From Bifidobacterium breve (GTDB lineage: Bacteria > Actinomycetota > Acidimicrobiia > Acidimicrobiales > Acidimicrobilacustridaceae): 53,062 bases of DNA. Made by a program: the position numbers and the translations under genes. Below, in pieces: positions 35,075-43,702 of this stretch (position 1 is the stretch's first letter; every line of letters begins with the position of its first letter). The notes under the pieces are model-generated. The model worked only from the letters and a program-made list of their open reading frames with translations, made no database searches and had not been told where the DNA came from. The stretch is taken from positions 1 through 53,062 of the forward strand of contig CAMAQM010000012.1 of assembly GCA_945860545.1 (NCBI GenBank), written 5' to 3'.

Positions 35075-36073
35075 TCAGCTGTAGCGGGTCAACCGATCGG
35101 CCGGCACCGACATCCACGCTGCGCTGCCCTCGACGGGGATCGTCGTGTTGGTGCTTGGGACCTCGGCCATCAGTTGGCCCCCATTGCCGACGGTGACCGC
35201 CTCGCCGACGTCGAGGTGGATGCGCACCCGGTCCCCGAGCGCGTCGAGACCGCACACCGTTCCCGACCAGACCGGTCCGGTCGTTTCGGTGGGTGGAGTG
35301 GTGCTGAACGCCACGTCAGACGGTGCGAACGACGTCCATCCGTTGTCGTCCCACAGGAGGTTCACCCCGACCAGATCGGCGAGGTGCGCCGATCGGGGTT
35401 CGGCCACCACCGCCGGCAGCGTCCCGTGGTCAACGACGCTGCCGTGTTCCACGACCGCCACGACCGAGGCGAGACCGACGGCATCGGAAAGATCGTGGGT
35501 CACCATCACCGTCGATCCGTCGAAGCCCACCAGGTGGCGGCGCAGGTCACGGCGCACGACGCGCTGCGCTGCGGCGTCGAGCGCGGCGGTGGGCTCGTCG
35601 AGCAGCAGGAGGCGAGGAGCGCCGGCGAGTGCCCGCACCAAGGCGACGCGCTGGGATTCACCACCGGACAGCTCGGCGGTGGGGGTGTCGGCGAGGTGCG
35701 TGAGGCCGTGGGTTTCGAGCAGTTCCACTGCGCGTTCGCGGGCCTCGACACGTCGGACGCCGCCGGCCCACATCCCAAACGCCACGTTGTCGGTCACGTC
35801 GAGATGGGCGAACAACAGGTGATCCTGAAACACCATGCCGACGTGTCGCTGCGACACCGCAACGCCCGCGCTCCCCGGACCGGACACCTGTCGGCCATCG
35901 ATTAGGACGTGACCTTCGTCAATGGGGTGGAGGCCAGCGAGGCAGCGCAGCACCGTGGTCTTGCCTGCACCGTTGGGGCCCACGACCGCCAGGGTCGCCC
36001 CGTCGGGAACCGACAGCGCCACGTCGATGCGGGTGGCGCCGACGGTGGCGGTGAAGGCGGCGTCGAGGCTCAC
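35075..36073 (-). CDS. modC: Molybdate/tungstate-type ABC transporter ATPase
   Basis: 332 residues. Walker A is VVGPNGAGKTTVLRCLAG, the signature is ELSGGESQRVALVRALA, and Walker B is LLLLDEPTAALD. After the nucleotide domain there is a C-terminal TOBE-like region (VWSGTVCGLDALGDRVRIHL) expected for ModC. The start is GTG 36073, overlapping the permease stop (GTGA). A longer frame upstream runs through the permease gene and is not homologous. It is the third gene of modABC and depends on ModB for membrane docking. Confidence 0.85.
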   Translation of the reverse strand: MSLDAAFTATVGATRIDVALSVPDGATLAVVGPNGAGKTTVLRCLAGLHPIDEGHVLIDGRQVSGPGSAGVAVSQRHVGMVFQDHLLFAHLDVTDNVAFGMWAGGVRRVEARERAVELLETHGLTHLADTPTAELSGGESQRVALVRALAGAPRLLLLDEPTAALDAAAQRVVRRDLRRHLVGFDGSTVMVTHDLSDAVGLASVVAVVEHGSVVDHGTLPAVVAEPRSAHLADLVGVNLLWDDNGWTSFAPSDVAFSTTPPTETTGPVWSGTVCGLDALGDRVRIHLDVGEAVTVGNGGQLMAEVPSTNTTIPVEGSAAWMSVPADRLTRYS

Positions 36074-36861
36074 GACTCGTTCCACCACCGACCCCGCAGG
36101 GCAACGACGACCACCACCGCAACGGCCAACAGCAGCAGACTCAGCGCCACCGCCCCCGACGCATTGGTGTCCAACTCGAGATAGATGGCGAGGGGCAACG
36201 TGCGGGTTTCCCCCTCGACGTTCCCGGCGAAAGTGAGCGTGGCACCGAACTCGCCGAGGGCCCGAGCCCACGCCAGCACCGCCCCGGCGGCAAGCCCGGG
36301 AGCGATCATGGGCAGGGTCACCCGCCGGAACGTGAACCACCTCGACGCACCGAGCGTGGCGGCCACCTCGTCGTAACGGGTGTCGACCTGACGAAGGGCG
36401 GCCTCGGCGACGAGGACGAAGAAGGGGAGCGCCACGAACGTGGCGGCGAGCACCGCCCCGGCGGTGGTGAACGTCAACTGGATGCCCAACACGTCACCGA
36501 GCGGTGCCCCGATGAGACCACGCCGACCGAAGGCGCTGAGCAGGGCGATGCCGCCCACGACCGGGGGGAGGACCAACGGCACCAGTACCAACACGCGCAG
36601 CGCCCCCCGCCCAACCCAACGGGTGCGTGCCAGTACCCATGCCAGCGGAAGTCCGAGGACCACGCACGCCAGCGTCGCGGCGAGTGACACCACGATCGAC
36701 AACACGAGCGCGTTGCGGGCCTCGGTGGTTGTCAGGTCGTCGACGAGGGTCGACCACGACGCCCGTTGCACGAGACCTATGAGCGGGAGGGCGAGGAGCA
36801 GTGCCGCCACGGCGACCAGTGCGCCCACCCCCCATGGGGTGCGTCGTCGGGACAGGTTCAC
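36070..36861 (-). CDS. modB: Molybdate-type ABC transporter permease
   Basis: 263 residues with about six membrane helices. Typical ModB/CysT-like stretches are LVLPPVVGGIALLSAFGRRG and the EAA loop EVAATLGASRWFTFRRVTLP, followed by RALGEFGATLTFAGN, which is diagnostic of the molybdate/sulfate permease family. The GTG start overlaps the modA stop (GTGA), and its own stop overlaps the modC start. Molybdate and tungstate cannot be told apart from the permease. Confidence 0.88.
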   Translation of the reverse strand: MNLSRRRTPWGVGALVAVAALLLALPLIGLVQRASWSTLVDDLTTTEARNALVLSIVVSLAATLACVVLGLPLAWVLARTRWVGRGALRVLVLVPLVLPPVVGGIALLSAFGRRGLIGAPLGDVLGIQLTFTTAGAVLAATFVALPFFVLVAEAALRQVDTRYDEVAATLGASRWFTFRRVTLPMIAPGLAAGAVLAWARALGEFGATLTFAGNVEGETRTLPLAIYLELDTNASGAVALSLLLLAVAVVVVVALRGRWWNES

Positions 36862-37631
36862 GCCGGACCGAACCCTGCGTCGGTGAGAACTTCTTGTCCG
36901 CTGCGGCTGGCCACAAGGCCGACGAACCGCCGGGCCAGATCCAGGTTCGGGCTGTTGCGCAGCGCAGCGGCGAGGGCCTCGACCGTGCGGGACTCGGCCC
37001 CGGCGATGGGAACTTCGGTGACCTCCTCGCCCGCTGCCCGGGCGTCGGTGCGAAACACCAGCGCCACTGCGGCGTCCCCGCGACGCACCGCTGCGGTGGT
37101 GGTGGTGACGTCGGGTCCCCGGCTGACCCGTCGCTCGTCGACGACCACCCCGGCATCACCGAGGAGCAGTTCGGCGACACGGCCGCAGGCGGCCGAGAGG
37201 GCACACAGCGAGATCCGGTTCCCTTCGGGGAGCGCGGCGAGGTCGTCGAGGTCATCGATCCGCAACGGGTTCCCCGGGGCCACGATCATGGTGAGGGTGT
37301 TGGTGGCGATGGGCGTCGGTGTGCCGTCGAGCAGGTTGGCGTCTGCGAGCGAGTCCATGGCGGGCGGGTCGGCGAGCACCGCTGCGTCGGCGGGGGCCCC
37401 TTCGATGATCTGGGTGGCGAGACGCCCCGACCCACCGGGGTTGATCCGGACGGTGACCCCCGGGTTGGACGCCTCGAAGTCGTTGGCGAGGATCTCGATC
37501 GAACTCACGAGGGACGCCGCCACCGAGATGGTCAGTTCGGTGTTCGGCCGATCCGAGCTGCACGCCCCACTCAACACTGCGAGCGCAGCCACAGCCGCCA
37601 GTGATCGGCGGAGGAGGGTGGTTCGGGGCAT
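36858..37631 (-). CDS. modA: Molybdate-type ABC transporter binding lipoprotein
   Basis: 257 residues. The signal peptide ends at LSGAC, an imperfect lipobox. The mature domain begins LTISVAASLVSSIEILANDF, whose Ala-Ala-Ser is the oxyanion-binding start of ModA. GGSGRLATQIIEGAPADAAVLADP contains the second binding serine and the ModA-typical Ala-Asp-Ala (quoted here in part: GGSGRLATQ, PADAAVLADP). ModA captures molybdate or tungstate outside the membrane. The gene lies six bases after the TauD-like gene, so the importer is co-transcribed with an Fe(II) dioxygenase, which is unusual. Confidence 0.82.
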   Translation of the reverse strand: MPRTTLLRRSLAAVAALAVLSGACSSDRPNTELTISVAASLVSSIEILANDFEASNPGVTVRINPGGSGRLATQIIEGAPADAAVLADPPAMDSLADANLLDGTPTPIATNTLTMIVAPGNPLRIDDLDDLAALPEGNRISLCALSAACGRVAELLLGDAGVVVDERRVSRGPDVTTTTAAVRRGDAAVALVFRTDARAAGEEVTEVPIAGAESRTVEALAAALRNSPNLDLARRFVGLVASRSGQEVLTDAGFGPA

Positions 37632-37637
37632 TGGCGT

Positions 37638-38498
37638 TCAGGGCCGGTTGGTCACGTGTCGGGACTGTGGTGGGGTGCCCGCCACGGTGGTGCGGTGAAG
37701 TTGGCGGCGGAACCCGGCGTAGTCGTTGAGGGCGTAGTGCTGGGTGGCGCGGTTGTCCCAGATGACGAGATCCCCGTTGGTCCAGCGGTGACGGAAGGTG
37801 AACCGCACGTCGGTGGTGTGGTGGTGCAACCAGTCGAGCGTGGTGGCGGTGTCGGCCGGGCCGGTGCCTTCGAGGTCACGGACGTAGGCACGATTGAAAA
37901 ACACGACGTCCCGCCCGGTCTCGGGATGGGTCGTGACGAGCGGGTGGCGTTGGGCGTCTTCGGCCGACTCGTCACACGCAATGGTCATGGTGGACAGTCC
38001 GCTGTGGAGAGGCTGCATCTTCGGGGAGTAGGCGTCTCGTGCGGTGTGCACGGCGATGAGTGATCGCAGCGATGCCCGCTGGTGCTCGTTGAGCGCGTCG
38101 TGGGCCGCCACCATCGACGACCACACGGTGTCCCCACCCCAGGGCGGAACGTCGACGGCGTACAGCAGCGTGAACGAGGGCGGTGCCGACTGGAAACTGA
38201 AGTCGCTGTGCCACGCCCCGCCGAAGTTGAAGGCGTCTGCGTCCACAGCCTCCTTGATCACCCTGATCACCTCGGGGTGGTCGGGGCTCGGTTCGATGAA
38301 CGGGGTCAGCCCCGGCGGCCCGAACCGTCTGGAGAGGTCGACCTGCTCGGCAGGGGTGAGCGACTGTTGGGGAACGACCACGACGAGGTGGTCGCAGGCC
38401 AGGCGGCGGAGGCCGGTTAGCTCGTCATCGGAGAGTTGTCGCACGTCGGGCACGATCACCCGTGCACCCAACACACCTGTGAGCGGTGTTGCCTCCAT
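37638..38498 (-). CDS. TauD/TfdA-family Fe(II)/2-oxoglutarate dioxygenase
   Basis: 286 residues. The iron ligands are His97 and Asp99 in GAWHSDFSF, and the distal His near 254 in WDNRATQHYA. The 2-oxoglutarate-binding Arg is in GFRRQLHRTTV. TauD-family enzymes hydroxylate sulfonates, phenoxyacetates, sulfate esters or other small acids, often releasing sulfite or sulfate. ATG 38498 has no ribosome site but has TACGTT six bases upstream, suggesting a leaderless transcript. Co-orientation with modABC hints that the importer might carry another oxyanion, or that the grouping is incidental. Confidence 0.88.
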   Translation of the reverse strand: MEATPLTGVLGARVIVPDVRQLSDDELTGLRRLACDHLVVVVPQQSLTPAEQVDLSRRFGPPGLTPFIEPSPDHPEVIRVIKEAVDADAFNFGGAWHSDFSFQSAPPSFTLLYAVDVPPWGGDTVWSSMVAAHDALNEHQRASLRSLIAVHTARDAYSPKMQPLHSGLSTMTIACDESAEDAQRHPLVTTHPETGRDVVFFNRAYVRDLEGTGPADTATTLDWLHHHTTDVRFTFRHRWTNGDLVIWDNRATQHYALNDYAGFRRQLHRTTVAGTPPQSRHVTNRP

Positions 38499-38510
38499 GA
38501 CCGGAACGTA
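38499..38510 (-). promoter_or_regulatory. Possible leaderless promoter (-10 TACGTT)
   Basis: On the minus strand TACGTT is followed by six bases (CCGGTC) and the ATG of the TauD-like gene, with no Shine-Dalgarno sequence. This is the TANNNT-N6-start pattern of leaderless actinobacterial transcripts. It would give the tauD-like/modABC unit its own promoter in the 53-base gap after the MMPL gene. Confidence 0.4.
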
Positions 38511-38551
38511 GCAACCCGGGCTCGTTGACGCCGGTTGAGCCAACGAGGGAC

Positions 38552-40882
38552 TCACTCGGCGCCGACGCGGACCTCTTCGGAACGAGGGTTCGTGTTCGAA
38601 CCGGGACGCTCGGAGTCGTGGCCTTCGACGTCGATGCGGGGCAGGATCCGTTCCATCCACGAAGGCAACCACCAGTTGCGCGCTCCGAGGAGTTCCATGG
38701 TGGCTGGCACCAAGACCATGCGCACCACGGTGGCGTCGAGCAGCACGGCCACGGCGAGGCCGGTACCGAACAGTTTGATGATGCGGTCGTCCTCGAGCAG
38801 GAACGCGCCGAACACCACGACCATGATGGCCGCCGCCGCGGTGATCACCCGGGCGGTGGCAGCCAGACCGTCGGCGACTGAGGTGTGGGGATCGCCGGTG
38901 CGGGTGTACTCCTCGCGTACCCGGCTGAGAAGGAACACCTCGTAGTCCATGGACAACCCGAACACGATGGCGAACAGCATCATCGGGATGAACGGTTCAA
39001 TCGGGGCGGGTTCGACCCCGAATACCGAACTCATCCACCCCCACTGGAAGATGGCGACGACCACCCCGTAGGCGGCCGAGATCGACAGCACGTTCATGAT
39101 CACGGCCTTGAGTGGCACGAGTAGCGATCGGAACACCATGGCGAGCAGCAGGAACGACACGGCGAGCACGGCGGCGAAGAACACCACGATGCGACCGGCG
39201 AGATATCCGCTGAAGTCGACCCGGATCGGCACCGCCCCGGTGACGAACACCTGGACCTCGTCGGATCCGACGACCGGAGCGACGACGTCGCTGCGCAACC
39301 GGTTCACCGTCTCCTCGGTGATCTCGTCCTGGGGTGACGTGGTCGGCTCGACCTGAATCAGCCACGAGGTGCCGTCGGGGGACGGGAACGGACCGGTCAC
39401 CTCGGTGACGCCGACGTCGTTGGCGACGGCCACAGCCAACTCGTCGGCCGTCTCAGCCGCTGCGGTGTTGTCGCCGTTCGCCTTCACCACGACGATCATC
39501 GGCCCGTTCGCCCCGGGACCGAACCCTTCAGCAATGAGGTCGTAGGCGCGTCGCGTGGTGGTATCGGGTGGTGCGTTCCCCTCGTCGGCGAAGCCGAGTC
39601 GCAGACCGAACACCGGGAGGGTGAGCAGGATGAGCAGGCCCCCTCCCACGATGGCGAACGTGGCGGGGCGGGCCTGGATCAGGCGACTCCATCGATACGA
39701 GAACGTGGAGCGGATGTCGGGTGGGCGTCGCAGCGTCACCTCGGTGCGCAACGCAGGGATGGCGCTTCCCACCGTCACGGTCAACAGCGCGCCGAGCGCC
39801 CCGACGAGTGCCAGGGGTCGCAACCCCAGGCCGAGTCCGAGCATGGCCACCGCCGCGCCGCCGGCGGCGACGAGTCCACGCCAACGGGTGCGCTCAATGC
39901 GGGTGTGGGTCAGGCCCACGAGAGCTGGCACGAGGGTGATCGACGCGATGAGGGTGACCAGCACCGTGGTGGACGCAGCGATCCCGAACCCGCTCACGAA
40001 CTGCAGGCCGACGAGCAGCATGCCGAGCAGCGACAGGATCACGGTGATGCCGGCGAACACGACGGCACGACCTGCTGTGTGGAGCGCCTCGGCCATGGCG
40101 TCGGGGGCTGGCAGGCCTTCGCGGGTGAGCTCGCGGTATCGGGTGATGATGAACAGGGCGTAATCGATGCCGACCCCGAGGCCGATCATGATCCCGATGA
40201 ACGGCGCCGTTTCGGGGATGCTCACGACGTGGCTGAGAATGGCCACCGCCCCGAGCCCGCCGGTGCCGACCCCGGCGAGTGCCACCCCGATGGGCAGCAC
40301 CATGGCGAGCACCGACCCGAACGCCACCACCAAGATGACGATGGCGAACGCCAGACCGATGAGTTCCGACTCGGGCGGTTCGAATGACGACAGGGCCTCG
40401 CCGCCGATCTCGATCTGGGTGTCGGGGATGTCGGGGAGGAGCTGTTGGATCTGGGTGCCGATGGCCCCTCCGGTGCCCGGAGCGACTGATTCCCCAAGGG
40501 TGATGCGCGCGAAGGCGATGGTGCCGTCGGGGGAGATGAACGGGGACGGCAGACCTGTGGCGAAGGGGTCGATGACGTCGACTCCGTCGATCGCGTCGAC
40601 CTCGGCGATGAACGCCCGGGCGGGTGCGACGACCTCTTCGCTGGTCACCCCGGTGGGGTTGCGGAACACGAGTGACCCGCCGAACCCGCCGTCGGCCTCG
40701 GGGAACGCGTCAGACAGCACCTCGAGACCGTCGCCGCTCTCCGATGCAGGGGTCTCGAGTTCGGTGCTGAAACCGGGTCCGAGTGCGCCGGCGATGGCGT
40801 TGGTTCCGATGAGGGCGACGACCCACAGGCCGACCACGATCCATCCGCGGCGGAAGGACCAGCGGGCGAGCGAGCGGTACAT
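38552..40882 (-). CDS. MMPL/RND-family membrane exporter
   Basis: 776 residues. The RND layout is: one N-terminal helix (WIVVGLWVVALIGTNAIAG), a large periplasmic-side loop, five helices, then the same arrangement again. Conserved MMPL motifs include GVGIDYALFIITRYRE and its second-half counterpart FGLSMDYEVFLLSRVREEY, with the proton-relay Asp-Tyr pairs. Actinobacterial MMPL proteins export lipids, glycolipids or siderophores. The ATG has CCGGAG upstream. It is divergent from the peroxiredoxin gene; substrate unknown. Confidence 0.93.
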   Translation of the reverse strand: MYRSLARWSFRRGWIVVGLWVVALIGTNAIAGALGPGFSTELETPASESGDGLEVLSDAFPEADGGFGGSLVFRNPTGVTSEEVVAPARAFIAEVDAIDGVDVIDPFATGLPSPFISPDGTIAFARITLGESVAPGTGGAIGTQIQQLLPDIPDTQIEIGGEALSSFEPPESELIGLAFAIVILVVAFGSVLAMVLPIGVALAGVGTGGLGAVAILSHVVSIPETAPFIGIMIGLGVGIDYALFIITRYRELTREGLPAPDAMAEALHTAGRAVVFAGITVILSLLGMLLVGLQFVSGFGIAASTTVLVTLIASITLVPALVGLTHTRIERTRWRGLVAAGGAAVAMLGLGLGLRPLALVGALGALLTVTVGSAIPALRTEVTLRRPPDIRSTFSYRWSRLIQARPATFAIVGGGLLILLTLPVFGLRLGFADEGNAPPDTTTRRAYDLIAEGFGPGANGPMIVVVKANGDNTAAAETADELAVAVANDVGVTEVTGPFPSPDGTSWLIQVEPTTSPQDEITEETVNRLRSDVVAPVVGSDEVQVFVTGAVPIRVDFSGYLAGRIVVFFAAVLAVSFLLLAMVFRSLLVPLKAVIMNVLSISAAYGVVVAIFQWGWMSSVFGVEPAPIEPFIPMMLFAIVFGLSMDYEVFLLSRVREEYTRTGDPHTSVADGLAATARVITAAAAIMVVVFGAFLLEDDRIIKLFGTGLAVAVLLDATVVRMVLVPATMELLGARNWWLPSWMERILPRIDVEGHDSERPGSNTNPRSEEVRVGAE

Positions 40883-41048
40883 CAGGACTCCGGAGGGGCA
40901 GAGGGGGGAGGGGGGAGAAAACCCGAGGCTATTGCGAGCGGACGCGCGTTGACGAACCGCAGGCCAGGGGTGTCCCTGCCCACCGGGGTGGACGGGCGTT
41001 GAGGGTCCGGGAGCTGAGGTCGGTGGCCGAAATCCGGGGAGGTGGGGG

Positions 41049-41084
41049 TTGCCGAATCTAAATCCGACAAATATGATCGGGATT
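41049..41084 (+). promoter_or_regulatory. Sigma70-type promoter with overlapping inverted repeat
   Basis: TTGCCG (-35, 41049-41054), a 17-base spacer and TATGAT (-10, 41072-41077) form the clearest vegetative promoter in the window, about 80 bases before the peroxiredoxin ATG. The inverted repeat AATCCGA (41061-41067) and TCGGGATT (41077-41084) overlaps the -10 and the predicted transcription start, the position of a repressor site. The whole stretch is AT-rich compared with its surroundings. The 275-base gap 40883-41157 holds no gene. Confidence 0.6.
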
Positions 41085-41157
41085 ATCGGTATTTATCCCC
41101 ATCCCAACGAGTGGCGCCGTCAGTTTGCCGGTGTCCTCAAGGAAAGCGAGCAATGAC

Positions 41158-41793
41158 ATGGCACTGCGACTTGGCGACACCGCCCCCGACTTCACCGCCG
41201 AAACCACCCAGGGAACGATCAACTTCCACGAGTGGCTTGGCGATTCCTGGGGAGTGCTGTTCAGCCACCCCAAGGACTTCACCCCGGTGTGCACCACCGA
41301 ACTTGGGCGGGTGGCGCACCTCGCCCCCGAGTTCGACCGTCGGGGGGTGCGGGTCATTGGGTTGTCGGTCGACCCGGTGGGCAGCCACGGGGCGTGGGCC
41401 GACGACATCGCCGAAACCCAGGGCGCCGAGGTGGAGTTCCCCCTCATCGCCGATCCCGACCGGGTGGTCTCGGACCTCTACGACATGATCCACCCCAACG
41501 CCGACGACACCCTCACGGTGCGGTCGGTGTTCGTGATCGGTCCTGACAAGAAGGTGAAGCTGACCCTGACCTACCCGGCATCCACGGGGCGGAACTTCGA
41601 CGAGGTGCTGCGGGTCATCGATTCGCTGCAACTCACGGCGAAGTACAAGGTGGCCACGCCCGCCGACTGGTCCCAGGGGGAGGACGTGATCATCGGTGCT
41701 GCGGTGAGCGACGAGGAAGCAGCCGAACTGTTCCCCGACGGTTGGACCACCGTGAAGCCCTACCTTCGGGTGCTGCCTCAGCCCGGCCGCTGA
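41158..41793 (+). CDS. 1-Cys peroxiredoxin (Prx6 type)
   Basis: 211 residues. The peroxidatic Cys45 lies in HPKDFTPVCTTELG, the Prx6 signature, and is the only cysteine in the protein, so no internal resolving cysteine exists. The extended C-terminal region (TYPASTGRNFDEVLRVIDSL, then DWSQGEDVIIG) is typical of the Prx6 subfamily. It reduces hydrogen peroxide and alkyl hydroperoxides using an external thiol. ATG 41158 starts the homologous sequence; AAGGA lies 14 bases upstream, which is longer than usual. A good promoter with an overlapping inverted repeat suggests redox or metal control. Confidence 0.92.
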   Translation: MALRLGDTAPDFTAETTQGTINFHEWLGDSWGVLFSHPKDFTPVCTTELGRVAHLAPEFDRRGVRVIGLSVDPVGSHGAWADDIAETQGAEVEFPLIADPDRVVSDLYDMIHPNADDTLTVRSVFVIGPDKKVKLTLTYPASTGRNFDEVLRVIDSLQLTAKYKVATPADWSQGEDVIIGAAVSDEEAAELFPDGWTTVKPYLRVLPQPGR

Positions 41794-41804
41794 TCTCAGG
41801 ACGC

Positions 41805-41840
41805 GAACGGGCCCGCAGCACATGTGCTGCGGGCCCGTTC
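41805..41840. terminator. Perfect 36-base palindromic bidirectional terminator
   Basis: The 18-base arms (left arm begins GAACGGGCCCGCAGC, right arm ends GCTGCGGGCCCGTTC) are fully complementary and meet at CACATGTG. The palindrome sits between the convergent peroxiredoxin and aquaporin genes. It is the strongest hairpin in the window and lacks a U-tract on either side. Confidence 0.8.
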
Positions 41841-41869
41841 CCGATCAGGCGCGTGGCGCGCCGGGGTGC

Positions 41870-42622
41870 TCAGGCGGTTGCCTCGGCACCTTCCTCGTCG
41901 CCACTGCCGACGAAGCGGTAGATGAGGGCGCCGATGATGCCGCCCACGATCGGTGCCACCCAGAACATCCACAACTGGCCGAGGTACTCGCCGCCAGCGA
42001 GCAGTGCCGGACCCGTTGAGCGGGCCGGGTTCACCGACGTGTTGGTGACGGGGATGCTGATGAGGTGGATGAGGGTGAGGGCCAAACCGATGGCCGCCCC
42101 GGCAAACCCCTTGGGGGCCTTGCGGCTCGTGATGCCCATGATGATGATCACGAACACCGCCGTCAGCACGATCTCAGCAATCAGGCCGGCACCGAGGGAG
42201 TAACCCTGGGGCGACAGGTCGCCGTAGCCGTTGGCGGCGAGCCCACCTTCGCGGATGGCGTCAGCGGACGCACCCTCCTGACCCGCAGCGATAGCGAGCA
42301 CCGTGGCCGACGCGACGATGGCGGCGACCACCTGGGTGACGATGTAGGGGATGGCGTCCTTGACGTCGAAACGCTTGCCCACCACGAGACCGATGGTGAC
42401 CGCCGGGTTGAAGTGGCCACCGGAGATGTGCCCGACGCCGTAGGCCATCACGAGCACCGTGAGACCGAACGCCAAGGACACCCCGAGGATCCCGATACCG
42501 AGTTCGTTGCTGCCGGTGTTGGGATCGATGATCTTCGCCGCCAGCACGGCGCTCCCCGTTCCTCCGAGGACCAACACGAAGGTGCCGAGGAACTCGGCCC
42601 CCAGACGCGTCGTGAGTTTCAT
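41870..42622 (-). CDS. aqpZ: Aquaporin Z (water channel, MIP family)
   Basis: 250 residues, six helices and two NPA half-helices: [12 protein letters not shown] and [15 protein letters not shown]. The run [19 protein letters not shown] is nearly identical to E. coli AqpZ, including the His, Thr and Arg of the water-selective filter. That favours water rather than glycerol. ATG 42622 has the perfect AGGAGGTG ribosome site upstream. A longer frame upstream lies in the divergent promoter region and is not homologous. It faces the peroxiredoxin gene across a palindromic terminator. Confidence 0.93.
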   Translation of the reverse strand: MKLTTRLGAEFLGTFVLVLGGTGSAVLAAKIIDPNTGSNELGIGILGVSLAFGLTVLVMAYGVGHISGGHFNPAVTIGLVVGKRFDVKDAIPYIVTQVVAAIVASATVLAIAAGQEGASADAIREGGLAANGYGDLSPQGYSLGAGLIAEIVLTAVFVIIIMGITSRKAPKGFAGAAIGLALTLIHLISIPVTNTSVNPARSTGPALLAGGEYLGQLWMFWVAPIVGGIIGALIYRFVGSGDEEGAEATA

Positions 42623-42755
42623 TGTGCACCTCCTGTGTGATGTCGACGAGCGTCGACGAGCGCCCGAGGCGCCGAACGAAACGGTAAAGGTTGCCCTCCC
42701 GCTGCTGGTGGATGGGGGTGCGTGCACGGCGGCGTGGGTGTGGCAGCATTTCCCC

Positions 42756-43172
42756 ATGACTTCACCGACCACGACCGTGCGCCCTGGCGCCCTCCGCCTC
42801 TTCGTCCCGCTCACCGCCGTACTGGTTCTTTTGGTGCTCGTTCAGGCGGTTCTCGCCGGCCGGTACACCGCAGGCCTCGGGCAGATCAACCTGCACGGCT
42901 ACATCGGCAACGCCTCGTTCGTGGTCGGGTTCATCCTCGCCGTCGATGCGGTGATCGCCAAGGTGCCCAAGCGCGAACTCATCGTGTCGGGCGTCGTGTT
43001 GTTGTTGCTGTTCGTCCTGACCGGACTCGGCTACGCCGGTCGCAGCAGCGCCGAGTCGGCGTCGATCCACCTGCCGCTCGGTGTGGTGACGTTCGCCCTC
43101 GTGCTGCTTCAGCACGTGTGGGCCATCGGCCTGTCCCGTCAGTTGCGAGGCGGGAGCGGATCCTCGTCGTAG
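42756..43172 (+). CDS. Small four-helix integral membrane protein
   Basis: 138 residues with four predicted helices: [53 protein letters not shown] and [17 protein letters not shown]. Histidines occur at the start of helix 2 (INLHGYIG) and around helix 4 (IHLPLG, LQHVWA). This resembles DUF6220-like or small cytochrome-b-like proteins, so haem binding is possible but unproven. ATG 42756 begins the hydrophilic N-terminus; CAGCAT six bases upstream could be a leaderless -10. The 3' end overlaps the convergent RDD gene by 34 bases. Confidence 0.7.
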   Translation: MTSPTTTVRPGALRLFVPLTAVLVLLVLVQAVLAGRYTAGLGQINLHGYIGNASFVVGFILAVDAVIAKVPKRELIVSGVVLLLLFVLTGLGYAGRSSAESASIHLPLGVVTFALVLLQHVWAIGLSRQLRGGSGSSS

Positions 43173-43702
43173 TGGGTGAGGCCGTGGGCGGACCAGTCGT
43201 AGACCACCCACGTGCGTGCCACGTAGTCGTGCCACGCCCGCCGCTGGGGTCGCAGACCAACCCAGGCGAACCCAAGTCCGAACACCGCCGAGACCGAGTA
43301 CATAACGGCGCGCACCAGCGCCCGCAGGAACGTTGGAGACCGTCCGTCGGCACCCACCACCCGCACCCCGACGGCCAGTTTGCCGACGGTGCGCCCGAAC
43401 AACCACCAGCCGAGGGTGAGATACGTCAACCCGACGCAACTGGCGGTGAGGACCGTCATGAGCCAACCGCTTGGCATCCCGCCAAGGTCGGTGCCTGTGG
43501 TGGTCCCCGTGGCCAACAGCACCACGGCGTCGAGAGCGAACGCCCCGAGGCTCATCAGCAGCACGATCACCATGGCGTCGATCACGTAGGCCACCCCCCG
43601 CGTGGCGAACCCCGCAGGCTCACCGCGCCGGCTCGGCTCGGACGGTCTGGGCCGTGTCGCCCGCCGGGCCCGGTCGGTGGTGGGGGTGATGGCGGCACTC
43701 AC
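43139..43702 (-). CDS. RDD-family membrane protein
   Basis: 187 residues. A basic 35-residue N-terminus precedes the RDD domain, opening FATRGVAYVIDAMVI (the Arg and Asp of RDD) and continuing with TVGKLAVGVRVVGADGRSP. Three helices are predicted. RDD proteins are small membrane proteins; some take part in Na+/H+ exchange, most are uncharacterised. The GTG start overlaps the stop of the helical-repeat gene (GTGA), so the two are coupled. Confidence 0.85.
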   Translation of the reverse strand: MSAAITPTTDRARRATRPRPSEPSRRGEPAGFATRGVAYVIDAMVIVLLMSLGAFALDAVVLLATGTTTGTDLGGMPSGWLMTVLTASCVGLTYLTLGWWLFGRTVGKLAVGVRVVGADGRSPTFLRALVRAVMYSVSAVFGLGFAWVGLRPQRRAWHDYVARTWVVYDWSAHGLTHYDEDPLPPRN

